From the NCBI GenBank assembly GCA_951799405.1, contig OX637334.1, positions 8,370,001 to 8,434,000 on the forward strand: DNA of 64,000 nucleotides, given 5' to 3'. A program made the position numbers and the translations under genes. The stretch is from Agapetus fuscipes. Taxonomy: Eukaryota; Arthropoda; Insecta; Trichoptera; Glossosomatidae. This document shows, piece by piece, positions 55,904 to 64,000 of this stretch (position 1 is the stretch's first letter; the number at the start of each line of letters is the position of its first letter). The notes beneath the pieces were generated by a model. That model was not told the DNA's origin. It worked only from the letters and a program-made list of their open reading frames with translations, and made no database searches.

Positions 55904-55986
55904 AAAAGTGTTAAGTATGTAGAAAAAAAAACTAAAAATGAGTTAGTGAAACTTTATTAAGAAAGAAAAGTGTCAAAAAAATCAAG
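55904..55986 (+). promoter_or_regulatory. 5' leader with two minimal upstream ORFs
   Basis: The leader contains ATGTAG at 55917-55922 (a start directly followed by a stop) and ATGAGTTAG at 55938-55946 (two codons). An in-frame TGA at 55939-55941 precedes the main ATG, which supports 55987 as the start in this exon. Minimal uORFs of this kind can lower translation of the main frame; that effect is not shown here. Confidence 0.5.
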
Positions 55987-57018
55987 ATGTCGACCACAGC
56001 GAGCAGTCAAATCAAAACTGCAAGCTCTGCCAATATTTTGATGTGCAAGCAATGGTGGAAGGTTTGCTGGATGTATGGAGATCAAGAAAAATACTACAGA
56101 CAACTGTACGGGAGGAAAGCAGCAGCTAGCAGAAACTTTAGTCAACTGTCGTCTAAAACTAACGGGGTCCAGATTACAGAACTTACAGATGATTTCCTTC
56201 TGGGACACGAAGATTCCAACAATACTACCAACCACAATTTCAACCACAACACTAACCAAGCTATCAACCATGCCACCAACCAAGCTACCAACCACTTTAA
56301 CGGCATCAAGCATAAAAGAAAAACCGCATCTGCAGTTCCAAGCCCGACAAATCTATCCTACAATGACCCATATCTATTGGGCGACAACTCTGAAACGTTG
56401 TACGGCTTTCAAACTGGTGCACCTCAAACTCCATCACCAAGAGTTCAAAATGAAGATTACGTCACTCCAAGATCATTGAGAATGCATCACAACGTGAACC
56501 AAAACAAGAATATTTACAATGGAGTCGAAAGCAAGCTTCCACCTTTGACCAAAATGACAAGCGATCCAAATTTCGTTGATCCATTTTCGATTGAAAACCA
56601 CGCGATTGAACGACCGATTGTTCCTCAAGTTCCTACCAAGCAAAATGGAGTTTTGAACGCATTCAAGAATCAAAATGGTGGTAAATTTGAAAGAAGCACG
56701 ACTACTGTTTGTAAGAATGGACGTGCGGTTGTTGTGACGGAAGAAGCGACGATCAACGCCGACGGAGTGTTGAACACTAACGTTAAGTTTAAAAGGACTT
56801 CGATCCACAGACCTGACGTAGAGTTTGGTGGAAGACAGTTGACTTTTAACGGTGATGGTGCGGAGATTTTAGAAGTTGGAGGTGGAGCAAGAGACCGCAA
56901 AGGCATCTACGGAATGCTTGCTGCAAGTGGAGATGCTCTGGATTGCTTGGGAAGTGAGGGCATGTCTACAACTGTGGTGACTGTCACACAGACTGCTGTG
57001 AAGCCGTGCAATGAGTGA
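55987..57018 (+). CDS. First coding exon of an unrecognised protein (343 codons)
   Basis: I do not recognise this protein. Residues 17-48 form a Trp/Tyr-rich basic block (CKQWWKVCWMYGDQEKYYRQ) that looks like the conserved core. Residues 78-105 are an Asn/Thr/His repeat (NHATNQATNHFN). Residues 106-230 are Pro/Asn-rich and probably disordered, with a TPSPR-type phospho-site-like stretch near 148. Residues 235-343 are more regular and include TTTVCKNGRAVVVTEEATIN and MSTTVVTVTQTA. There is no signal peptide or membrane segment, so a cytoplasmic, nuclear or scaffold protein is likely. The ATG has A at -3. The stop TGA (57016-57018) overlaps the splice donor at 57015, so the spliced form would leave this exon at 57014 after codon position 2 and continue beyond. 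Codon use is balanced, unlike the surrounding chance frames. Confidence in a real exon is high, in function nil. Confidence 0.9.
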   Translation: MSTTASSQIKTASSANILMCKQWWKVCWMYGDQEKYYRQLYGRKAAASRNFSQLSSKTNGVQITELTDDFLLGHEDSNNTTNHNFNHNTNQAINHATNQATNHFNGIKHKRKTASAVPSPTNLSYNDPYLLGDNSETLYGFQTGAPQTPSPRVQNEDYVTPRSLRMHHNVNQNKNIYNGVESKLPPLTKMTSDPNFVDPFSIENHAIERPIVPQVPTKQNGVLNAFKNQNGGKFERSTTTVCKNGRAVVVTEEATINADGVLNTNVKFKRTSIHRPDVEFGGRQLTFNGDGAEILEVGGGARDRKGIYGMLAASGDALDCLGSEGMSTTVVTVTQTAVKPCNE

Positions 57019-57020
57019 GT
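57015..57020 (+). promoter_or_regulatory. 5' splice site overlapping the stop codon
   Basis: AATGA|GTGAGT is a good donor (GTGAGT). A weaker GT lies at 57019 (GTAATC). If unused, translation ends at TGA inside the donor, giving the 343-residue form. Confidence 0.65.
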
Positions 57021-58317
57021 AATCTTTTCTTTAATTTTCTTCAATTCTTTGGTAAATCTATCTCTTTTTGAAAGCTAAATATTTTTTTTAAAGTTTCGCA
57101 TAATCTATATATTGGAGGCTTATGTAGTTTCACCCACAGTTATTGTTGAACAAAGTAAAAAATCAGCTCCAGATCTTTTCCCACTTGGCTTTGAGTGCTC
57201 ATTCAAAGATTTTCTGCAGAATAGTCTCCAATTTGTCTGCTCTGGAATTCTTCTTTTAATTTATCATTTTTAAATAAAGTTTAGCTTCGTAACCTTTCAC
57301 AAAATTTGTATCCGCTTTCAATTGAGTTGTGGCTTTAGTAAAAACTGCGCGTCAAAATAAATGTTATTTTCCAACAATGATAATTTTTCTTCGTGTATCT
57401 TGAAACTAACCTTATTATTTTATCTAAAATGAAAACGTAGTCTAAAATGAAAATGCCATGGCATGCTTTAATTTTCCTTCACATTAAAAATTATTTTAAA
57501 ACATAGCGACGCACTGTGGAGCTTTTTTGGTTGGTAATTTTTTGTCTAAAAGCAACTACCCTTTTATGGAAAATTGTAGTAAAATTTTCGGACTTGTCTA
57601 AATATGTTAGACATTTCCTTATTTTAGTAATGATCTCACAACTTACCTTCTGAATACAATTAGACTTTAACCGGTCGTTGGCTGTGTTGCCATTTTTCAG
57701 TTATTTTTTTCCGGTAATTTTTTAATTGTCTATTGTAGTTTATTTTCTAAAAAATAATAACAATATACCGTGTCGAACTGATGTAAGGAGATAAAGTATG
57801 ATGAGTGGAACAAATTTGAAAACCAGATTAGCGGGCGTGGTAAATGGTGGCGTGACAAAATGCAATGTTGAAGAATTGCCACAAAAAACTTGAAGTCATT
57901 CTATATCTAGAGAGTGTTTTGTGTTTGATACTTTTAGCAGACAAGTGGCGCCCGGCAGGTGCCATAGGAATTTAATGGCAATCATTACTCAGCTTTGATT
58001 ATGAATATTTTGACATTTTTAATTATTTCGTGGAAATAAAAATGTCCAGAAAATGAATGGGTTTTTGATTAATATATTTTAAGTAGGTAAGCTTTTTAAT
58101 TTCATAACTATAATCAAAGTGAAAAAATCCCACAGCGATACAAAATATCATGCACCAATACTTTTATTGAATTGTTGACAATTAATTTTACTTACAAACA
58201 CTGATATGAAATTTCAATGACAAGTGAAATGATTTTTTTTTCATTAAATATTTAGTTAAAATAAATATTGAAATAAATTATGTGTACATGATTCCACTCC
58301 AGTTTTAGGGGGCTTAA
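57021..58317 (+). other. AT-rich intron start
   Basis: No second exon is identifiable here. No known repeat is present until RepA at 58318. Confidence 0.45.
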
Positions 58318-58465
58318 GTTCCTTAACTTATAGGTTGGTATGCGGCTGACCACCCATGCTGTAGAAAATGGTTCACTTTGCCAATGTCACCCCTGTTTCA
58401 GGGAAGGTCGACAAGATTTGCAGGGTGCATGTTCATTTGAGATTTGGGTTTTCATATTGTAGGTA
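58318..58465 (+). repeat. RepA copy, 3'-truncated
   Basis: Perfect start (TTCCTTAACTTATAGGTTGG) and good match to TTCATATTGTAGGT, where it stops sharply. Retroposons are normally truncated at the 5' end, so a deletion or recombination is implied. Confidence 0.8.
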
Positions 58466-58649
58466 AAGAAAATTAATTACTTGAATCATAGTAAAGCTGC
58501 CTCCTTGTACGACATGATCTCGCCTCTACTGAGAAGACCAAATGACGAGTTGTCGAGATCTCGTGTAGCAAATTGCTTTGAAAGCACTTACATACTGCAT
58601 ACATTTTATACATAATACACTTATATTACACCTTATATTAGACCGGTCC

Positions 58650-58720
58650 GCAGTCTAGTGGTTAGCGCTTCGGACTCGGAAACGGAAGATCGTCGGATCT
58701 TTCTCGTTCCACAGGTGACA
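58650..58720 (+). repeat. RepC head with foreign body
   Basis: GACCGGTCCGCAGTCTAGTG and TTCGGACTCGGAAACGGAAG are the RepC head. The following 300 bases are not RepC and no B box is evident. Confidence 0.5.
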
Positions 58721-59077
58721 GTCGGTTCCACACTTTTGGAGCCGCCACAGCAAAAGCACGCCCACCAAACACTGCTTCAGATTTGCTCAAAGGCTCATTG
58801 ACCAATGTACTGGCTCCACTTTATGCCCGATAAGGTTTTATATGGCCAGTGGATCCTTTTTATTGTGTCATAAGTATGATGAAGAGCCTTACACCGATCA
58901 TTTTCTAGAAGTGGGGATTTCCTGTCTACCGAGAGGGGAGGTTCTTATATATTGTAAAAATTGAAAAATCCTTCCCGGTACTTTTATTTTGGGTATGAAA
59001 TAACAACCGCAATGGTAAATCGTTGTTTTCTGTTTTAGTTTTGATGTCCATACGTGTTATTATTTATTGTCATGTAT

Positions 59078-59335
59078 GTTCCTTGACTTATAGGTTGGTA
59101 TGCGGCTGACCACCCATGCTGTAAAAATGGTTCACTTTGCCAATGTCACTCCTGTTTCAGGGAAGGACGGTAAGATTTGCAGGGTGTATGTCCATTTGAG
59201 GTTTGGTTTTTATGTTGTAGGTTCACATGCGGCATGTTCAAGCGCGAACTTGTATGTGTTTGCTTGTGAAAATGCGTATAATTTTAATCTCCAATGCAAC
59301 ATATCTTAGCAACTTAGATTAGATTAGGTTTCTAA
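59078..59335 (+). repeat. RepA copy, full length
   Basis: GTTCCTTGACTTATAGGTTG to TTAGCAACTTAGATTAGATT; closest to the copies at 14240 and 40850 (GCGGCTGACCACCCAT). Confidence 0.85.
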
Positions 59336-59674
59336 CAATTAGGTGACCCTATTGCCTGGTACGTAAGAACTTTATCAACCTGACTTTTTATTTAAGTCTT
59401 GCAAAAATGCATTTGAAAGATATCTGAGCGAGAACTTCAAGTGCAGTTTATTTTATAATCCATATCTGTGATGAACTTCATGTCTGCGTTGGGTGCACTA
59501 GTGACGTGGAAACCACTCCTCTCGAGGCATGCTATTAGCCCCTGTAATGGAGGCATTTCAATTACACGTTCTCCCATGTGTATGTGGGTTGTTGCACCTG
59601 CAGTGCAATAACAAAACTGACAACTTCCTTTCAGCTAAACTGAAGCTGTTTATGCAATCTGAGTTGCACATTCA
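59336..59674. other. Unique stretch with a 66-codon frame
   Basis: The + frame at 59529-59729 is partly in RepF and has no recognisable motif. Confidence 0.25.
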
Positions 59675-59805
59675 CAGGGCTATTCACAACACTTTTGATC
59701 CACGGCTGATTTTGATCTACGGATCATAGATTTTCTGTATGAAAAATTCACTGTAGGCTGCAGATGCGGCATTACTTTACTGTGCGAGAATAACACCGTT
59801 AGAGT
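59675..59805 (+). repeat. RepF copy
   Basis: GGCTATTCACAACACTTTTG, GATCTACGGATCATAGATTT and GAGAATAACACCGTTAGAGT match 46697-46822. Confidence 0.55.
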
Positions 59806-59969
59806 AAAAATTATCATGACTTAGGTCCGGTATTTTCAACGTTAGCAAAACGATAACACACTGAATAAAAAAGATGCACTTATGTCTATCGGGTGCGTAG
59901 TTTTTTTCATCAGTTTAAAGTCACATAAGTTAACATTGAAAATACTCGACTTATGGTATGTTCTAAAAA

Positions 59970-60075
59970 TTTCTTCATGGTCTACTTTTATGGAGCGTAA
60001 AATTAGTTCATTTTTGCCGATGCCACCCTTACTTTAAAGATTGGTAGTAAGAGGCAAGAGCTGTATAATTATTCC
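59970..60075 (+). repeat. RepA fragment, decayed
   Basis: AATTAGTTCATTTTTGCCGA and GGCAAGAGCTG parallel the RepA middle. Confidence 0.35.
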
Positions 60076-60793
60076 ACTAAGGGTGGTCAGAGCCTCTACA
60101 GAGTTGATTCCACTTTTTTGTAATCAAGTAGAAAAATAGGATGTTTTCTTTCTTTATTTGTCAATTATTTTTTGTCTTCTGTTTTCTAAAACAATATTTT
60201 AATATTTATTATACTAAAAAATATAATAGATCCACCCACAGATCACGGAATAAAGATCCACCCTAAAAAATATAATATTTTATCATTTTTTCTTACCACA
60301 GCTTACCTTCAATTAAGTATCATCCATTCACATTTTTTTATCATTTTTCTAATATAGCATATTTTTTTGTAATACATTTTTTTATCCATCACTCTTGTTC
60401 TTCTTCTTCTTCTTTACTTTAAAACATTTATTTAATTTTAATCGAATGACTAAAACTACCGCTATACCGCAAACTCATTTATTCACAATTTATATTTTTC
60501 AAACGTTTTTTCAATTTATACACTTTTATCACGACCTGCTTTTAAATCGTCCATTACTCCATATTTAGTGATGTGCACACTCGAAAAAAAATGCAATTCA
60601 TTTTATTAGCTGCCCGGCGAGCGCATCACTCTCGTATCTGATACTCTGCGAGGTGTTTCAATACTGAGAATGGTGAGATGAGGTGATTTATAGGTGACTT
60701 GGATCTTTCCGAGGAACCGGTGTAGCTGGTAGAGGAATTTCTGGTCCATACCACATCTGGTGATGAGGACATTACCCGAAGTATACAGCATTA
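60076..60793. other. AT-rich stretch
   Basis: AGATCCACCC occurs twice, 24 bases apart in sense (60229 and 60253). A TTCTTCTTCTTCTTC microsatellite lies near 60400. The 66-codon minus frame at 60606-60806 is not recognised. Confidence 0.3.
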
Positions 60794-60885
60794 CGTTTAA
60801 ACTCATTCATAGCGTATTACCTAAAAATGTATAGAAACTAAAACTTTCATCAGAGCTGCTATTATTACTTATCTTGGTTCTACGA
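60794..60885. mobile_element. RepE MITE, left half
   Basis: GTTTAAACTCATTCATAGCG and ACCTAAAAATGTATAGAAAC match the left end of 30525-30634. The right end is not evident. Confidence 0.4.
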
Positions 60886-60894
60886 TAAATCAAA

Positions 60895-61310
60895 GACAAT
60901 CCGTCTACAGACAGCTCGATCATGAACAAATCGGTCACACGACATTTCGGTCACAGACAACTCGGCCACAGATAACCTGTCCATAGACACATCGGTAACG
61001 GACAATTCGGTCACATGACAGTTCATCCACACGACTTTTTGGTCAACGACATATCCTTCACAATTTCACATACAATGTATGGTTCAAGACAGCTCACACA
61101 GAAAATAAGCTATCACAGATAACTGCAATTAATGAAAACTACAGTAGGTTTTTTATTCTGCGATGGAGCTGTCCGTGGACTTATAATGAATGTGACTGAA
61201 AAGTCGTATGGCCAAACTGTCGGGTGACCGAATTGTCCGTGACCGATGGGTCTGTGGACGGGCTATTTGTGGCCGAGTTGTCTATGACCGTAATGTCGCT
61301 GACGAATAAG
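60895..61310. mobile_element. Fold-back element, uninterrupted
   Basis: Left arm units include CGGTCACACGACATTT and CGGTCACAGACAACT. The right arm has GTGACCGAATTGTCC and GTGGCCGAGTTGTC. The arms meet directly near 61130-61160, with ACTGCAATTAATGAAAACTA at the place where the 15850-16950 copy has its 489 bp insert. Confidence 0.6.
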
Positions 61311-61364
61311 ATGGAAAGAGAAAATACGGGTAAGGAATCGCTTCAATATTAAAATTTATGATCC

Positions 61365-61510
61365 ACAATTAAAGCATGCCCACTAGCATACACTTGAAAG
61401 TTCACGCTTACACATGCCGCGTCTGAACAAACGAAATAAAAAAAAACAAATCTCAAATGAACGTAAACCTTGCAACTGTAGCTGCCTTTCCCTAAAACAG
61501 GTTCTCAATC
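61365..61510 (-). repeat. RepA copy, partial
   Basis: GCATGCCCACTAGCATACAC and CAAATCTCAAATGAACGTAA are RepA minus-strand words. It stops within the TTCCCTAAAACAGG region. Confidence 0.55.
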
Positions 61511-62002
61511 TCACCAATGATTCATCAATAAGAAGTCGCACAGTTAAATGTGCAACTTTGTTGTACATACATTGTGATTTTTAGTATTTCAAGTGTTGGT
61601 TATTTTTAGTTCTCGTCTATGAATAGCACAGATATTGTGGGAATTCCGAAAGAATTCAACTAGAAAAGGTGATAAATCACGGGGGCACCCGCTATGCAAA
61701 GAGAATTAATGACGCGATCATCTCACGTAATTAAGTGTTTAATTATTTTTTAGCAATCTGCCATATATGCGAACAATAAAACTTGCAACTGTTTTGTTTA
61801 CACTTATAAATGGTTCAACTGTATTTATTTAAAACCGCTATGAGACTGTGCTATTCACAAACAAAGTCTTAAATTAATTATTCAGATATTTAAAAAAATT
61901 AAAAGGCTACGTTCTTATTTTACATTTAAGAGATTTTTTCATTTTGTTTTTTTTCTACTATCAATATATTTTTTGTTTTTTGTTCATTTCGTAAAAGTTT
62001 GT
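61511..62002. other. AT-rich stretch
   Basis: No gene recognised. Confidence 0.3.
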
Positions 62003-62345
62003 CATGAGATTGGCGAGGATCAACCACACTGTAAAAAATGGTACCCTTTGGCCAATGTCCCTCCTGTTTCAGGGAAAGTCGGCTAAAGTTGAATGGTTTG
62101 TCTGTTTTTGAGGATTTTCTTTTCCTTTCCTGAAGTAGAGTGACTCTAGCTGATTTAACTTCAACGGGAAGGCCTTCCGCCGCCAAAAAAACATTACAAG
62201 TGAACGATCACCGGGTGAAGCGACTCCGCATGAGTTGCATGAACCGGGTGGGTGGAGGTGGGAGAGTGCCTGTTCATTTGAGTTTTGTGTTTTTACATTG
62301 TGTAAGAATGTGTAAGCGCGAACTTACATGAGCCTATTTGGCGGC
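62003..62345 (+). repeat. RepA copy with an inserted block
   Basis: GTCATGAGATTGGCGAGGAT to CAGGGAAAGTCGGCTAAAG, then about 150 foreign bases, then resumption at TGTTCATTTGAGTTTTG and TGTAAGCGCGAACTTACATG. Confidence 0.6.
62155..62182 (+). repeat. RepD core word
   Basis: AACGGGAAGGCCTTCCGCCG shares 17 or more bases with the RepD cores at 3797 and 41630. The rest of the inserted block does not match RepD. Confidence 0.4.
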
Positions 62346-63744
62346 AGATTATTAAATAAAAATATTAGCTTAATAGCTTTATAAAAAAATAAAAATCTAC
62401 ATAATCAGAGACTTGGTTTCTGTTCACTGGTCAAGTTGGTTCAATGTGTTTGTAAAGCTGGCAGGAGACTGTAGTGGTGAGAGCTTGAATAATACTGACT
62501 GACTCGTTCAAGCAACTTGCACCCTTTTTATACTAAGAGAATCGAATACTCTGGAAGATATTTTTGCTTGATGCTTCTCGAAATACCTACTTAGCCTAGA
62601 GATTTCTCCATGTACACACAACCATCAATCCTACCCACCAATACAATACAGAATTCCTATAACTATAACTAATACCTACTTATTTTAATATTTATATTTC
62701 ATATTTACATAACAGTATATTTAACAGCATTGCCACTTCCGACAACAAAATGGAGTATAAAATAAAATACGTAGCGTTTCAGCTCTTTTTTATCTATTTA
62801 CATATGGAATTATGATTGTAAGTCCTGCCTCCTGGCGTATTGAAATGTGCGGATTCCTTTAAAAAAACTGGTAAATAACTGCAATTGTATTCATTTTGTT
62901 TATTATTTGATTGTATTAGAAAAGTAATGGACCTAAGAAAAATACATTTTTGAGGTTATGTTGGTAGGTATCAAGCTATGTGTTTCAGTGGGTTGCAACG
63001 TGACTTATTTGCACGGTTGGTACCAATATTCGAATTGCTTCGTTCCATTTTCAAAAACAATTTAAATAATTGCACTCGGAACGGCGTGCAACATTATTTC
63101 TGCAGCCATGTATGTATGTTTTTTTGTGTCGTTGTCTCTGGTCCGTTCCATTTTCAAACGAGCCGCCTGCGTTGCATATTATTTAAATATTATTGTGTTC
63201 CATAGGCAAGAGAAAAGCCGCATGACTCACGATTATTTAAATTTGAAAATCGAACGTAATTTGAATACCTACCGGTGAATAAATACTCTATTATCTAGCC
63301 AATTTAAAAACAATCAATAGGCAAGAATTAAGCAACAAAAATAGAATACAACGCTTTCGTTGTATTCTCGAAATAAATGTCACATATTTTATTGTTTCAT
63401 AGTTTTATGTAACTTGGAGGCTGGAACCTAAGACTCAATTATAAAACCTGACCTTTAGCGATCTGTAACCTCATCACGTTCCAATAAGTGAGAATATAAA
63501 ATACAAAAAGAAAAATTACCAGATTTGCATTTTTAAAATAAGCGTTCAATTAATATTAGCGTCTAGAGATTAACGGAAGTCTAAAGATTAACGGATCAGA
63601 TCCAAAATCGGAAGGCAGGGGGCTCAATTTCAGAGAGAACAAATGGTATTCTTACACCAGTTTAAAAAAAACACTTTTGAATTTTTGCTTGGTGTTCTCT
63701 ACACTGACAGCTCTTAGGTTAAATTGATATCGAAATAAATCCCA
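62346..63744. other. AT-rich stretch with a 10 bp hairpin
   Basis: 63344-63353 (GAATACAACG) and 63358-63367 (CGTTGTATTC) form a perfect stem with loop CTTT. The 75-codon + frame at 62978-63205 has no recognisable motif. No second exon of the 55.9 kb gene could be identified. Confidence 0.35.
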
Positions 63745-63950
63745 TAAGTCTTCTTCATCTCCTTCCTTAGATGCGAAGAATCTGTTTGCGCCGCTACTTC
63801 CTCCTATGATCCAGACTGCCAGCTATTACGTCATCTCTTTGCATGTCTTCCCGGGGGTCTTCTTTCGATTGACTTCCCTTGAAGAGTGATACATTGGATC
63901 CTACCATTTTCCATTCTTTTCACATGTTCGTTCGCATCCCAAAATTTGAC
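63745..63950 (-). repeat. LINE-e C-terminal relic
   Basis: The minus strand encodes NEHVKRMENGRIQC and then RRPPGRHAKRDDVIAG, which resembles the (E)HV.RM...R / GR..KRW region of LINE C-termini. It is more diverged than LINE-a and LINE-b and has lost the rest. Confidence 0.4.
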
Positions 63951-64000
63951 TTCTTCACAGTTTTCATTTAAAAAAGCTTACATTTTTCTTGAAAACTACC

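Noticed and set aside
56473..56906. Minus-strand and out-of-frame ORFs within 55987-57018
   Set aside because: Shadows of the long + strand coding exon.
1..64000. CRISPR array, operon, phage or plasmid features
   Set aside because: No regularly spaced direct repeats, no ribosome-binding-site organisation and no dense coding; the window is eukaryotic.

Overview
This is eukaryotic nuclear DNA, most likely from an arthropod and plausibly an insect; species and order cannot be assigned. It is AT-rich, has almost no long open frames, carries spliceosomal splice sites, and is packed with short retroposons, LINE 3' ends and small DNA transposons. No prokaryotic operon, CRISPR array or viral genome is visible.

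One convincing gene segment is present. An exon on the + strand starts after a poly-T acceptor (CAG ends at 55903), has an 83-base 5' leader with two tiny upstream ORFs, and opens a 343-codon frame at 55987. The frame stops at 57018, but a good splice donor overlaps the stop, so the protein probably continues in an exon beyond the window. I do not recognise the protein. The upstream tens of kb may be a 5' intron. Two weak candidates for promoter-type sequence are 32780-33117 (GC-richer, ends in a GTAAGT donor) and 40582-40745 (TATA box plus a 41-codon ORF).

The rest is a repeat landscape. Names used here are local. RepA is a ~250 bp repeat with about 33 copies on both strands, a fixed 5' end near TTCCTTGACTTATAGGTTGG and a 3' tail of 6-7 bp repeats such as ATTATAG. 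RepB and RepC are tRNA-headed SINEs (tRNA-like A and B boxes). RepD has a weak tRNA-like head and a conserved core around GGGAAGGCCTTCCGCC. RepE is a ~110 bp palindromic MITE. RepF and RepG are minor families. LINE-a, LINE-b, LINE-c, LINE-d and LINE-e are C-terminal or 3' fragments of non-LTR retrotransposons. PLE-like fragments carry hammerhead-type motifs.

The clearest structural results are: a 574 bp hAT element at 47390-47963 with inverted ends, an 8 bp target duplication and a surviving hATC dimerisation domain; a 979 bp TTA-flanked inverted-repeat element at 53471-54449; a 5S rRNA-like sequence joined to a tRNA-headed SINE at 35098-35527; a fold-back element at 15850-16950 whose unoccupied relative lies at 60895-61310; and a perfect 26 bp hairpin at 15615-15670. 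Several nested insertions (RepC in RepA, LINE-a in RepB, LINE-c in RepA, LINE-d in LINE-b) give a relative age order for the families.
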